Source of the DNA: Chloroflexota bacterium
GTDB taxonomy: Bacteria > Chloroflexota > Dehalococcoidia > Lucifugimonadales > UBA3495
Direction: 5' to 3'
Assembly: GCA_009840175.1 (NCBI GenBank)
Contig: VXOI01000207.1
Span: 1 to 58,748 of the forward strand
DNA: 58,748 nt
The notes beneath the pieces were generated by a model. It searched no databases. It saw only the letters and a program-made list of their open reading frames with translations, and had not been told where the DNA came from. Both the position numbers and the translations under genes were made by a program. Below are positions 32,514 to 41,063 of the stretch, piece after piece; position 1 is the first letter of the stretch, and each line of letters starts with the position of its first letter.

Positions 32514-33557
32514 TCAATTGCTGGGCAGTTGGTCATTTGAATGATCCCGCCTGTCATGGACCAGTGGCAGAACGAGGGTGGCGATGAATGGGCCCAACTG
32601 CTCGCGGTCGACAGCCGCAGTCCGTATATGCCCCAGGCTGCCAGAGTCCATCGCATCCGTGATTCCCGGTTTAAGCGCGAAATCTGCAAAGTCCGGCCTG
32701 CCAACGGGAATCCCGTTTGGACTTGGGATTGAATAGGCGATGACGGCCCGGCCGGGCTTGACCTGGATTTCCTTCACGAATGACCGGACGAATGCCCTGG
32801 TCTCAGTGTACTCGCAGGTCCGGAGGAACTTGCTCATTCTGGCAGCGTAGGAGACTATGGAATTGGCTCTGTCCAGCAACGCTCTCCTTTCGGCCAGTAT
32901 CCACCGCGCTTCCTCAGCGGCGACCTCCAAGATCTCCTGTCTATCCCGGTGTTCCCTGATACGCTGCGCCGCGTGGGTGACATCGATGTCGCCGGTTTCG
33001 ACGATGTCCCAGATGCGGCCCAGCTTTCGTTGCACATCATCAATTTCCTCTTCAATTGTCGCCAACCGCTGACGTTCGTTGTGCACCACCCCCTCCATCT
33101 CCTCTTCCAACGCCTTTATCAGGCCACGGATATTGGACTCGGCGAGGATGTTTTCTTGAATCTGCCCCACGATATACTCCTCGAAGTTCCTGGCGTTGAG
33201 CCTGGGCGTCTCGCAGGTTCCGCTGCCCCGCTTCCTCAGCGAGTGACAGACGTAGTAGGTGTACCGGCCGCTCTTGGCCTCGGAGGCGCTCATGGCCGTG
33301 CCGCAGGTCTCGCACTTGAGTAGTCCGCTGAAGAGGTAGGGGCTAGCTGCCCTCCTGGGGTGGATTCTGCTGGGAGCACGCGACTCCAGGAGCCTCCGGG
33401 CCTGGAGAAACCTCCGTTTGGATACGATGGCTGGGAACGCTTTCTCCACCCTTACCGGTGGTGCGCCGTCCTTGGGGGCACTCCCCCAGACCAGCTTATC
33501 AGTTATCCAATCAACACCAAAAACTCCGGTACTCCTGGGCGGTCGAATTGGGTGCAC
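32514..33557 (-). pseudogene. Serine recombinase remnant lacking the catalytic domain
   Basis: The frame encodes the second half of a large serine recombinase: the end of the recombinase domain (KLVWGSAPKDG-VRVEKAFPAIVSKRRF), the zinc beta-ribbon with CETCGTAM and YYVCHSLRKRGSGTCETPRL (four Cys), a long coiled coil (about 145-225) and a C-terminal domain. The resolvase catalytic domain with the nucleophilic Ser is missing. The reading frame opens, around 33514-33557, in a repeated sequence shared with 35602-35636 and next to an insertion-sequence end, so the 5' half was lost by insertion or recombination. It cannot act as a recombinase. Confidence 0.88.
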
Positions 33558-33587
33558 CTTGAGGTGGACCCCCTTATTTGGACAGGA
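33514..33587. repeat. Repeat unit joined to an insertion-sequence end
   Basis: Two signals touch. At 33515-33549 a 35-base unit (CACCAA...GGTCGAATT) matches 35602-35636 at 30 of 35 positions. At 33561-33587 GAGGTGGACCC...TTTGGACAGGA is an IS terminal-repeat-like sequence; a related end lies at 53238-53265. Together they mark a junction between the recombinase remnant and the transposase remnant. Confidence 0.65.
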
Positions 33588-33795
33588 TCAGGGCCGAACT
33601 AAGTGAGAATCCCTCCTCTCCTGCCGGTGATTCGGTCTCCTGTCCCGGTGAACCCCTCCTTCCATTAGAGTCCCTTTCCACCACATCCTGCTCCCCATGG
33701 AACACCTCGGCTAGTGTCCGGTAGCCCAGGGCTTGATGGGGATTAAGACCGTTGTAGAACCGGAAGTAGTCTTCCAGCCGCCGCTGGGCCTTCAG
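33574..33795 (-). pseudogene. DDE transposase (rve-type) C-terminal remnant
   Basis: On the minus strand a frame beginning near 33795 reads LEDYFRFYNGLNPHQALGYR, then TLAEVFHGEQDVV and a Ser/Glu-rich tail to TAA at 33574-33576. The block YFRFYN-NPHQALGYRTLAEVF is the well-known C-terminal end of IS3/IS481-type integrases (normally with RPHQALGYRTPAEVF). The catalytic D, D and E are gone. It ends inside an IS terminal-repeat-like sequence, as expected for a native 3' end. Too short and without start to be annotated as a gene. Confidence 0.82.
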
Positions 33796-33800
33796 TGTGG

Positions 33801-34064
33801 TTATTCAGGGTCATTCCGCAATTCCTCAACCAGTTCGGCCTTGATCTCAGACTTCAATTTTCTCCTGACCCACTGGCTATACAGATGCAGTAGAAACAGG
33901 GCAAGTCCACCGATGAACAGGACATCCAGGTGGTAGTACGATTTGCCGTCGCGCACTACCTGCCAGTGAAGCGATTGGCCAACAACTATTCCCAATAGTG
34001 CGGGTAGTGCCGTAGTTTGATGGAATGAAATGATTCCCAAAACGGTGTTCTTGATCCAGTCCAC
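33801..34064 (-). CDS. Small membrane protein, hypothetical
   Basis: An 87-residue protein with two hydrophobic segments (about 8-28 and 46-62) and a basic then acidic tail (RRKLKSEIKAELVEELRNDPE). I do not recognise it. It begins with ATG at 34064 and its stop abuts the transposase remnant, so it may belong to the mobile material. Confidence 0.55.
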   Translation of the reverse strand: MDWIKNTVLGIISFHQTTALPALLGIVVGQSLHWQVVRDGKSYYHLDVLFIGGLALFLLHLYSQWVRRKLKSEIKAELVEELRNDPE

Positions 34065-34217
34065 TGCCCTGCCCTCCCGTATCTGGAATTGCTAATGAGG
34101 CGCTTCCTTGGGTGCCCTGACCACGACGGTACAGTTTTCGGGGTCAGGGCATCGTGTAGTAGACTCTAAGGGAATATGAGAGTCGGCGTTTCGCACCGGG
34201 GCTCTGCTCGATTTTGC

Positions 34218-34814
34218 TCAGAACTTGTATTCATCTCTCATAGCTTGCGCCGTGGCCCTTTCACTTTGTGGTATGAATTGTCCCCGGTGAGAGATGGGGC
34301 TGTAGATTCTTGGCTCCGAGGGATCGTTGGGATGGGCAGGGAAGGTGGACCTCCGGTGGCAATATCTTGCTCCCTCCTGTGTCTGAATGAACGACCAGTG
34401 TGCAGGAGCGGGGTCCACCGAGGCTTCTAGGGCAATCATGACTGGGTTATCCCAAGGGTTGACGTGTCTGCTGACTCTTCGGAGAGTTATTGGTCCTTGA
34501 TTGGTTGGGATGATTGTCCTCGTTCTGTCGTGGATTACCGGCTTGGACTGGTCGATCAAGAGTAACGAACGGATGGACCTTCCCTCTGGAGTCCAGAGGT
34601 TTACGTCCTCTACTCTTTCCGAGTAGTGGATTATGGCGAAATACTCGCCGATTTGGTTTCGGAGTACGGATATGGATTGACACATCCAAGCGTGTCTGAT
34701 TGTCCAGTCTATGAGGGTGCACATCCCTTTCTCGTTCAGAGGCTGTTTCTTGTCAATCCACTCGAATTTCTCTTCGACCTTTCTGGCCAATGTCCTCGTG
34801 ATCTTGCTGCTCAT
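34218..34814 (-). CDS. Hypothetical protein
   Basis: A 198-residue soluble protein, mixed alpha/beta by composition, with several Trp and a stretch EDVNLWTPEGRSIRSLLLIDQSKPV in its middle. No domain recognised. ATG at 34814 is preceded by GAGAGAAAC, a modest ribosome site. The lower GC content compared with the metabolic genes fits acquired DNA. Not obviously part of an operon. Confidence 0.6.
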   Translation of the reverse strand: MSSKITRTLARKVEEKFEWIDKKQPLNEKGMCTLIDWTIRHAWMCQSISVLRNQIGEYFAIIHYSERVEDVNLWTPEGRSIRSLLLIDQSKPVIHDRTRTIIPTNQGPITLRRVSRHVNPWDNPVMIALEASVDPAPAHWSFIQTQEGARYCHRRSTFPAHPNDPSEPRIYSPISHRGQFIPQSERATAQAMRDEYKF

Positions 34815-35048
34815 ATGTTTCTCTCTCCATTGTAGTCGCCGCGATGTGAATCTCTCTCAGCAGTTGACCCTCTAATCCCGGAACCGTACCTAAGCGGCTT
34901 GGCGTGGAAGGGCCCTAGAGCACCTACCATCACTGGAGGAGCATCACTGCAAGCCTTAGCGCCCGTGTTGTAGCACACGCATCAGCGGCCAAACCCGCAG
35001 CGGGTTTCTTTTGTGGGTTCCTCCGTGGGATTGTCGCGGGCCCCGTGG

Positions 35049-35573
35049 TTACGCGAAGACTTCCGCCGGAGGGCTACGGGGCAGATTTGCTTTCGGCTGT
35101 GGGTGTTCTACCGGCTTCGCGGTGGTAGGAGGATTTTCAGGAGGATTTTGCCGGAACCGTTTCGTGTGGTTCTCCGGACACCCGTCCCAGGGTGCCAGGA
35201 GAACCAACACTATCATAAGCGCCGCAAGTAACAGGGACTTTAATTGAGATCGGGTCGTTGCCGCGTCGTCAACAAAGTTGGGATTGTTTAGTTGGAATCC
35301 CAGGAGTTCAGAACCGATTAAGATTGTCCCGAGTACGAAGGTAACCATCACGGTAGGACTGAGCGTATCTGGGTCAAGGAACTGTATGACAGGATTCCAG
35401 GCGTCAGACCCGATGAACGGGGAAAGCAAGCAACCCGCTAGGGCTAGCGCGAATGCTACAGCGGAGATGAAGCCCGGTCCCAAGAGGAGACCGATCTTGA
35501 CCCCAGCCAAGACTTCGTCGAGTTGACTCGCTGTCAGGTCTTTTCGATCCATATCCCGATTATAACTTGTCAT
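35049..35573 (-). CDS. Hypothetical membrane protein with Pro-rich tail
   Basis: Up to 174 residues. Three hydrophobic segments (about 27-50, 73-92 and 112-128) are followed by a Pro-rich soluble tail (NPPENPPTTAKPVEHPQPKANLP). No family recognised. Two ATG codons are possible, 35573 and 35552; neither has a strong ribosome site, so the start is uncertain. The gene ends in sequence with no terminator. Confidence 0.55.
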   Translation of the reverse strand: MTSYNRDMDRKDLTASQLDEVLAGVKIGLLLGPGFISAVAFALALAGCLLSPFIGSDAWNPVIQFLDPDTLSPTVMVTFVLGTILIGSELLGFQLNNPNFVDDAATTRSQLKSLLLAALMIVLVLLAPWDGCPENHTKRFRQNPPENPPTTAKPVEHPQPKANLPRSPPAEVFA

Positions 35574-35582
35574 TTGTCAAAT

Positions 35583-35636
35583 CAGCACCGAAATCCGTCA
35601 GCACCAAGAATCCCGCTACTCCTGGACGGTCGAATT
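35583..35636. repeat. Second copy of the CACCAA...GGTCGAATT repeat
   Basis: Positions 35602-35636 match 33515-33549 at 30 of 35 positions in the same orientation. A shorter unit (AGCACCGAAATCC at 35584-35596) precedes it like a partial tandem copy. The two copies bracket about 2 kb of hypothetical genes. Confidence 0.65.
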
Positions 35637-35865
35637 AAGTTCCACTGAGACTGGCGACCCGTAGTTTCCGAGAAACCGGTCTTGTGGCGGGGCGGCCCGG
35701 TAACCGGCAAGCGCCCACCGATAAAGCCAGTCCCTGCCGAAAGTTTTGACCAGTAGAATACGAGCTAGAGTGCTCTGACGGGATTCGCAATCGGGAATTG
35801 ACCCCTTCGCCATCAGACTGCCGGGGCGGGCATAATGATACTGAAACGGCCCTAGAAGAAGAGCC

Positions 35866-36936
35866 GTGAATGGAGAACATCACGAGAGCGGTGAAGGGGA
35901 TTGGTGCGACCACTCAGACAGTGGCTTCAGGACGCTGGACGGGTTGAGCCGCGAGGAAATTCTGCGAGCCCTGGCGGGCCTGGACGAACGGCTCAGGGCC
36001 GACTCAGAAGACGCATACTCTCTCCTGGCCAGGGGGATGCTGCACAGCAGGCTGGGAGACGACCGCCGGGCGACGGAGGACTTCACCAGGGTCATCGAGC
36101 TGGAGCCGGACAACGCAGAGGCCCTTGAGAACCGGGCAGCGGCCCGCAGCGACCTGGGAGAACTCCTCCTGGCCAGGGAGGACTACGACGCCCTGATTCG
36201 ACTCGAACCCGACAACGCCGTCGCCCTCTACAGCCGGGGCGCCTGCCTCGCCAAACTGGGAGACCTGGACGGGGCCGTGGGAGACTTAGACCAAGCTATC
36301 GCGCTGGAGCCAGACGACCCGATTCCCTACTACAACCGGGGTTGCACCCACGCCGAGATGGGCGACCCGCGCCGGGCGCTGGAGGACTTCGACCGGGCCA
36401 TCGCCCTGGCCCCGACGAATCCCACCTTCCACCACTACCGGGGCATGGCCCACCGGGAACTGGGCGAGTTGGACAAGGCCGTCAGCGACTTCGACACCGC
36501 GCTGCGGCTGGAACCGCTGAGCAACCCTTCCCGGAACGCCAGGGCAGTCGCCAGGGTGATGCAGGGTGAATACGACGAGGCGCTGGCGGACTTTGACGCG
36601 GTGCTGGCCCTGGACCTGGACAATGCCGACGCTCTCAGCGGCCGGGGAGTCGCCCGAAGTGCCTTCGGCAACTACGAGGACGGCATCAGCGACTTTACGA
36701 GCGCCACACGAAGAATTGGGCGCCGTAAACGCGAATCAGCAAAAGGGCCTGTTTGCACAAGCATGACCATGGCGCTCGGTGGTTCGGAGGTTCACGGCGA
36801 AAAGATGAACAGAGAGATGCGCCGCTGGGAAAACATCAAATGCGGTATGGTCATGGGCGGATGGCTGGGGATGGCCTGTCTTGGGCGGAAACCGGGGTTA
36901 GGTTGGACAAGGCCAGTGGCCGCAGGACGGGCATAA
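35866..36936 (+). CDS. Tetratricopeptide-repeat protein with altered C-terminus
   Basis: A 356-residue protein. From about residue 30 to 280 it consists of seven TPR units of 34 residues, with signature pieces such as AYSLLARGMLHSRLGDDRRA, ALYSRGACLAKLGDLDGAV and PYYNRGCTHAEMGDPRRAL. TPR domains mediate protein contacts; no enzymatic domain is attached. The last 75 residues or so (from about 36710) are basic, Gly- and Arg-rich and unlike TPR, and the frame there runs into the response-regulator remnant that follows. The original C-terminus was probably lost by a deletion or insertion. The start is GTG at 35866. Confidence 0.82.
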   Translation: MNGEHHESGEGDWCDHSDSGFRTLDGLSREEILRALAGLDERLRADSEDAYSLLARGMLHSRLGDDRRATEDFTRVIELEPDNAEALENRAAARSDLGELLLAREDYDALIRLEPDNAVALYSRGACLAKLGDLDGAVGDLDQAIALEPDDPIPYYNRGCTHAEMGDPRRALEDFDRAIALAPTNPTFHHYRGMAHRELGELDKAVSDFDTALRLEPLSNPSRNARAVARVMQGEYDEALADFDAVLALDLDNADALSGRGVARSAFGNYEDGISDFTSATRRIGRRKRESAKGPVCTSMTMALGGSEVHGEKMNREMRRWENIKCGMVMGGWLGMACLGRKPGLGWTRPVAAGRA

Positions 36937-37235
36937 ATCTACTACGCCGGGCACAGGGTGGCGATGGCCGGGAGCCGGTAGACCTGACGGCTACGGTGTA
37001 CGTGGTGCTCTACCAGTTGGCGGCGCAGGCCCCAAAGGTGCTGACCCACGGCCTGCTGCTGCAACGAGTGTGGGTCCCGGAGCAGGTGGGCGAGGGCTGG
37101 CTGCCGCGGGACGTGGTGAAGGAGCTCCGCCGCAAGTTGGGAGACGACGCCGGGAATCCCAGGTACATAGTAACCGAGCCGAGGGTGGGGTACCGGATGG
37201 CGGCGGGGGATGAGTCGAAGACGGATGAAAGATGA
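36867..37235 (+). pseudogene. Response-regulator winged-helix domain remnant
   Basis: The frame to the stop at 37235 encodes an OmpR-type DNA-binding domain: VDLTATVYVVLYQLAAQAPK, LTHGLLLQRVW, DVVKELRRKLGDDAGNPRYI and VTEPRVGYRMAAGDE. The wing residues GYRM match those of the hybrid kinase at 56029-58431 closely. The receiver and kinase parts are absent, the upstream sequence is out of context, and there is no start. It is a fragment of a paralogue of that hybrid protein. Confidence 0.82.
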
Positions 37236-37415
37236 GGTCGAAAAAGCTCGCGCGGCATTCCCAACCGGCCTTGGTCCCACTGCCCGGCGAGACTCGCCCT
37301 CCATATCCCCGGAAGCTGAGAGATGCTGGACCAGTTAGTCCCTATGAATAATCCCCGCTCGTTATAGCCCTCCGATACAATGCGAAGCGAGGCTTCAATT
37401 TCGCAGAGGTAACAA

Positions 37416-38333
37416 ATGGAAGTTTGGGAAGCAAACGGGAAGGCCACGGACGAGCACTTCGACGACTTTGCCGTCTCGATGCTCAATATCCTCACCCAGT
37501 TGCAGGCGTTGGAATCTGCCCCACGCAACCTCGTCGGGATTTCCAGATCGGTTTCTGTTGAACTTCGTAAACTGCTGCTTCACGACGGGTTGCTCCAAAG
37601 GTGCGTGCAAAGGCCAAGGTTACATCGGCTGACCCGGCCCCATCAGCTACACGGTGACCCCTTCGAGGACATATTCGAGATGTCCGGTGGCAGTCTGACC
37701 CTAACGAAGGTGGACGAGCCAATGGCGGGGGCGCGGGCAGTAGTAGATTTCGCCCCGATGAAGCACACGACGGTGGTACACCCGCTGCACGGGTTGAGCT
37801 TCCGAAAAGACATGAATCAATGGGTCTCGGAAAGCCCCTTCGACGAGGGGTTGTCACCTATCCGGTTGGACCAGTGGTTGAAGCAGCCCGTTCTTCAAAT
37901 TGACAGCGATACGTACAACATGAGAGACATGCTGTCAGAGGTGGCCAACACTCAGGGAGCACATTCAGACCGTCAAAACGACGCGATCAGGCAGCAAATC
38001 CACCAGCACTTCCACGGCATTTATCTGAACATCTTCGTCTTGACGGTTGGCATAAGTCTGTACAATCAATTCTCTGTCTCGGTTTCGGCTGGTTCTTCTC
38101 TTCAGGAGCGTATTGCAAAGGTTCATCCTGACATCGGGGAAGAAACGCACCGCGTGGACGCAATGCTTACTTTCGGTTGGGAGCAGTTTTCCACTCATGG
38201 AGACTTCACGCTTCGGCCAGTAGCGGTAACCCAGCGGTTGCCCATTGTCGGAGGTGTTCCTGAGGGCGGGACTCTGTCTCCGTTGGATACGCCTATTCTC
38301 TCAAGGTTTGAGATCAGCGTTCCTGCCTTGTAG
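37416..38333 (+). CDS. Hypothetical protein
   Basis: A 305-residue protein, no domain recognised. ATG at 37416 follows CAGAGGTAACAA, so AGAGG is a fair ribosome site. The chain has a helical N-terminal third (LNILTQLQALESAPRNLVGI), a central region with DMLSEVANTQGAHSDRQNDAI and a short hydrophobic stretch IYLNIFVLTVGISLYNQF (about 208-225) that may be buried rather than membrane-spanning. It lies upstream of the CBASS pair, but a 500-base gap separates them. Role unknown. Confidence 0.65.
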   Translation: MEVWEANGKATDEHFDDFAVSMLNILTQLQALESAPRNLVGISRSVSVELRKLLLHDGLLQRCVQRPRLHRLTRPHQLHGDPFEDIFEMSGGSLTLTKVDEPMAGARAVVDFAPMKHTTVVHPLHGLSFRKDMNQWVSESPFDEGLSPIRLDQWLKQPVLQIDSDTYNMRDMLSEVANTQGAHSDRQNDAIRQQIHQHFHGIYLNIFVLTVGISLYNQFSVSVSAGSSLQERIAKVHPDIGEETHRVDAMLTFGWEQFSTHGDFTLRPVAVTQRLPIVGGVPEGGTLSPLDTPILSRFEISVPAL

Positions 38334-38841
38334 ATTTTCCCCAAATCCTATCGTTCCTGTTTGCCTCCTCATGGGCGGCAGCACCGTGGGTGCTGTCAGA
38401 TTTTCAGGGAAGACGGACACGGTAGACAAAGGACTGAACGGTGTCTGCAAGCTGAGGACCGAGAGACAAAGGGAATTCCGGTTTTGACCGGACGATAGAG
38501 GACAGGCGAGTTACATGCCGGCCATCACGACCCCGGAACCTCAGGCCAGGTCCGCTCTTGGAGCGCCAAGCTACATGAAGAAGATGGCGCCATCTGCGTT
38601 GTCGTTAATGAAATACCCGTTACAGAACAAAAGAGACGCTCGTCGGTGTCAATATGACCTGCGTTGCCGAGACCACCTGTAACGCTTGCCGGGGTGAGAT
38701 GCGGCCTCAGAGCAGCAGGTTCGTCCTCTTTACCCTGGGTACACTCTCCAACTCGGCGGCCTTCAATTCCTCAAGGTGGGAAAAATTCAATTTTGAGTCG
38801 ACCAAGCATATTACGTAGCATGTCAGCGTGGGACTGATTTC
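38334..38841. other. Gap before the CBASS genes
   Basis: About 500 bases with no convincing gene. Its end carries a promoter-like pair: TTGAGT at 38793-38798 and TAGCAT at 38816-38821 with 17 bases between them, which would start a message about 14 bases before the ATG of the CD-NTase gene. Confidence 0.45.
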
Positions 38842-39732
38842 ATGGCGATTCCGGATAATCAACTCAAAGTCTGGGCCCAGCCGGGCACGGTGCAGGGGGC
38901 GAAGAATACCCACGCCGCCATTCGCAACGCCCTGGCAGGGCACCAGTGGCCGGACGATGTTCACTATGTTACCTATTTGCAGGGCTCCTACCGGAACAAC
39001 ACGCACCTCCGGCGCCAGAGCGACGTCGATGTCGTGGTGGAGTTGACTTCCCTGCCCGTGCGGGACGGTTCCGGGTTGCCTGGCTCTCAGAGGGAACTGT
39101 TGGCCAGGGATTTCCCTGAGCCGGGGTACGGCTGGCGACGGTTCCGCAGGGACGTGCGCAGCGCCCTTGCCGGCGCTTTTGGAGATTCACGGGTCAGGGA
39201 AGGAAAGAAGACCTGGAAACTTGCCATGGAGTCTCCCGAAATTCCGGTAGATGTGGTGGTGGCAGTCCGCTACCTGACGTACACGGAGTATTCGGGCCAG
39301 CGCAAATATAGGCGCACTGAAGGCTTAGGGCTGTACCTGCCGGCGGAAGGCAGGTGGGCCATCAACTACCCTCACCGGCACCGGCGAAACGGCGTCGAGA
39401 AGGAGAAAGCCACGAACTGGTGGTTCCGCCGCACCATAAGGATGTTCAAGAACGCCCGCGCCAAGCTCGTGGATGACGGCCGGTTGGGGCCTGACACGGC
39501 ACGGTCGTACCACATAGAGTGCTTGCTGTACAACGTCCCGAATCGGCTGCTGGCAGGCTCGTACCAGTCGGCCTACTCATCAGCCCTCTATTGGCTCCGC
39601 GACAACGACCTGGCCCGGTTCCCCAGCCAGGACAAGCAGGTTCTCGTGTTCGACCGTGGACCGGACTCGTGGAACGAAAGGGACGCCCGAACGCTGATAA
39701 ACGCGTTGGTCAGGCAGTACGAGGACTGGTAG
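38842..39732 (+). CDS. CD-NTase (cGAS/DncV-like nucleotidyltransferase) of a CBASS system
   Basis: A 296-residue nucleotidyltransferase of the SMODS/CD-NTase family, which makes a cyclic oligonucleotide alarm signal on phage infection. The active site is complete: Gly48-Ser49 in LQGSYRNNT, the metal-binding Asp61 and Asp63 in SDVDVVVEL, and the third Asp137 in IPVDVVVAV. The helical C-terminal half fits the family. The product (di- or trinucleotide) cannot be read from sequence. The next gene starts 8 bases after the stop and encodes a Cap15-like effector, so together they make a minimal type I CBASS without ancillary Cap2/Cap3 or HORMA/TRIP13 genes. Confidence 0.9.
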   Translation: MAIPDNQLKVWAQPGTVQGAKNTHAAIRNALAGHQWPDDVHYVTYLQGSYRNNTHLRRQSDVDVVVELTSLPVRDGSGLPGSQRELLARDFPEPGYGWRRFRRDVRSALAGAFGDSRVREGKKTWKLAMESPEIPVDVVVAVRYLTYTEYSGQRKYRRTEGLGLYLPAEGRWAINYPHRHRRNGVEKEKATNWWFRRTIRMFKNARAKLVDDGRLGPDTARSYHIECLLYNVPNRLLAGSYQSAYSSALYWLRDNDLARFPSQDKQVLVFDRGPDSWNERDARTLINALVRQYEDW

Positions 39733-39740
39733 AAAACCCG

Positions 39741-40325
39741 ATGCACGATTATGCAATTGACTCACGGGAGCGCGTCTTTGTGGTGAGAATCCTCTTTATG
39801 GTCAGCGCCCTCGTCGCCGGGATTGCCGCCGTGCTCATTCCCTCGGACCTCACCCCCATGCGATGGCTGCTGCCGATCCCAGCCATCGCCCTGGTTTTCG
39901 GAGTTTCCTATTGGGCCTTCGACAACTGGCTCTGGCGATGGCGGTTCCTGAGAGTTTTGCGGTTGATCAGCGTACCGGACCTACGGGGCGCATGGACGGG
40001 AACGGTTGCCAGCTCCTATACGGAATTTGAACACCAGCAGCCGGTGACGGTTACGATTGAGCAGACTTGGACAAAGATGGCGGTGCGGCTCAACGCCGCC
40101 GAGTCCCGGTCCTGGAGCCTGACGGCTTCCATCCTTACCAACTCCCCTGAAGGATTGGTCCTGACCTACCTTTTTGACAACCAGCCTGAAGCCGAATCCG
40201 ACAGGACTATGGAGCGGTTTCGCGGCACGACGGTTCTGGTCAGAACCGCCTCCGACCAACTGGAAGGCTACTATTACACTGGTCGCGGGAGGGGAACACA
40301 CGGGTCGCTCAAACTGCGTCGGTAA
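39741..40325 (+). CDS. cap15: Cap15-like CBASS effector (2TM plus beta-barrel)
   Basis: A 194-residue protein with two membrane helices (about 13-33 and 42-60), then a basic/aromatic connector (DNWLWRWRFLRVLRLISVPDLRGAWTG) and a beta-strand-rich domain of about 115 residues (VTVTIEQTWTKMAVRLNAAESRS ... LEGYYYTGRG). This is the layout of Cap15 (S-2TMbeta), an effector whose beta-barrel binds the cyclic nucleotide and whose oligomers damage the inner membrane, killing the infected cell. ATG at 39741 lies 8 bases after the CD-NTase stop. The longer upstream frame overlaps the CD-NTase gene and is discarded. Confidence 0.88.
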   Translation: MHDYAIDSRERVFVVRILFMVSALVAGIAAVLIPSDLTPMRWLLPIPAIALVFGVSYWAFDNWLWRWRFLRVLRLISVPDLRGAWTGTVASSYTEFEHQQPVTVTIEQTWTKMAVRLNAAESRSWSLTASILTNSPEGLVLTYLFDNQPEAESDRTMERFRGTTVLVRTASDQLEGYYYTGRGRGTHGSLKLRR

Positions 40326-40760
40326 CTCCGCGATGGATAGCCCGACGCCATACACCTCCGGTTTCACAGAATTCTTCTTGCCCTACCTATTTCGGTGAAT
40401 ACGAGGTCGTCGCCGTCCTCGGCGACGCCGAGTCTGTCTCCAACAAGTTGCTGGATGATAATGAATGGAAGGTTGTGGAGACTGGGTTGGTCGTGGAAGT
40501 CTCGGCTTAGGGCAGCAACGGCAAACCCATGCCCGCCGCTTGGTACTGCTCTCGGAGGACACTCAGCTTGGGACAAGGAACGAGGGGAGGTAGCGTTTGG
40601 CGTGGGATGAAAGCAGCCAGAAACTGAGGCAATCATCGATTCATTGCGATGGCCACCCCTGCAAGTCCATGAGCGGGTCTGTTTTTCGGTGGGCACATTG
40701 AGACTTTTCTGTGTTTACGCTATTCTCGTTTCAGGTAAATTGTCTATAGGAGGGCCCGGC
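40326..40760. other. Gap between CBASS and the toxin-antitoxin genes
   Basis: No gene could be supported. One frame (about 40383-40510) reads GEYEVVAVLGDAESVSNKLL with protein-like composition but has no start codon, so it may be a decayed fragment. A consensus promoter lies near its right end (40698-40726). Confidence 0.45.
40698..40726 (+). promoter_or_regulatory. Promoter of the toxin-antitoxin operon
   Basis: TTGAGA at 40698-40703, a 17-base spacer and TATTCT at 40721-40726. The predicted message would start near 40733, about 28 bases before the antitoxin ATG. In VapBC systems the antitoxin usually represses this site; no clear operator palindrome could be picked out. Confidence 0.6.
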
Positions 40761-41063
40761 ATGGAAGCAAAGAAGAAGAGACTCACGCTGGACCTGGACC
40801 CGCCAGTGCAGCGTCGGCTCAAGGCCATCGCCGCGCTCAAGGGAGTCAGCATGAGGCGATACTGCCTGGTGGCTATTGGCAAGGAACTGGACCGGGACGA
40901 AGCCAGCGGCGTGCCCGGGCGGGGTTTCAACCGCGAAGCTTTCGAGCGCCTAGTGGCTCACCGGGAGGAACTCTTTGGAGGCCAGCCGCTGCCCGGGGAC
41001 TCGGTGGAACTGCTTCGCGAGGCCCGTGAAACGCGAGATGCCGAGATGGAGGGAGGGCCGTGA
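40761..41063 (+). CDS. Ribbon-helix-helix-like antitoxin
   Basis: A 100-residue basic-then-acidic protein. The N-terminal KKRLTLDLDPPVQRRLKAIAALKGVSMRRYCLVAIGKELDR (RLTLDLDPPVQRRL then a helix) is the ribbon-helix-helix pattern of CopG/FitA-type antitoxins: a beta strand for operator DNA followed by two helices. The acidic C-terminal half would wrap the toxin. ATG at 40761 has a perfect AGGAGGG upstream. Its stop overlaps the GTG of the toxin gene by 4 bases, the standard antitoxin-toxin coupling. Confidence 0.88.
   Translation: MEAKKKRLTLDLDPPVQRRLKAIAALKGVSMRRYCLVAIGKELDRDEASGVPGRGFNREAFERLVAHREELFGGQPLPGDSVELLREARETRDAEMEGGP

Noticed and set aside
35552-35580. TTGACA and TATAAT on the minus strand before the membrane protein gene
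   Set aside because: The two boxes are only about 10 bases apart, too close for a sigma-70 promoter.
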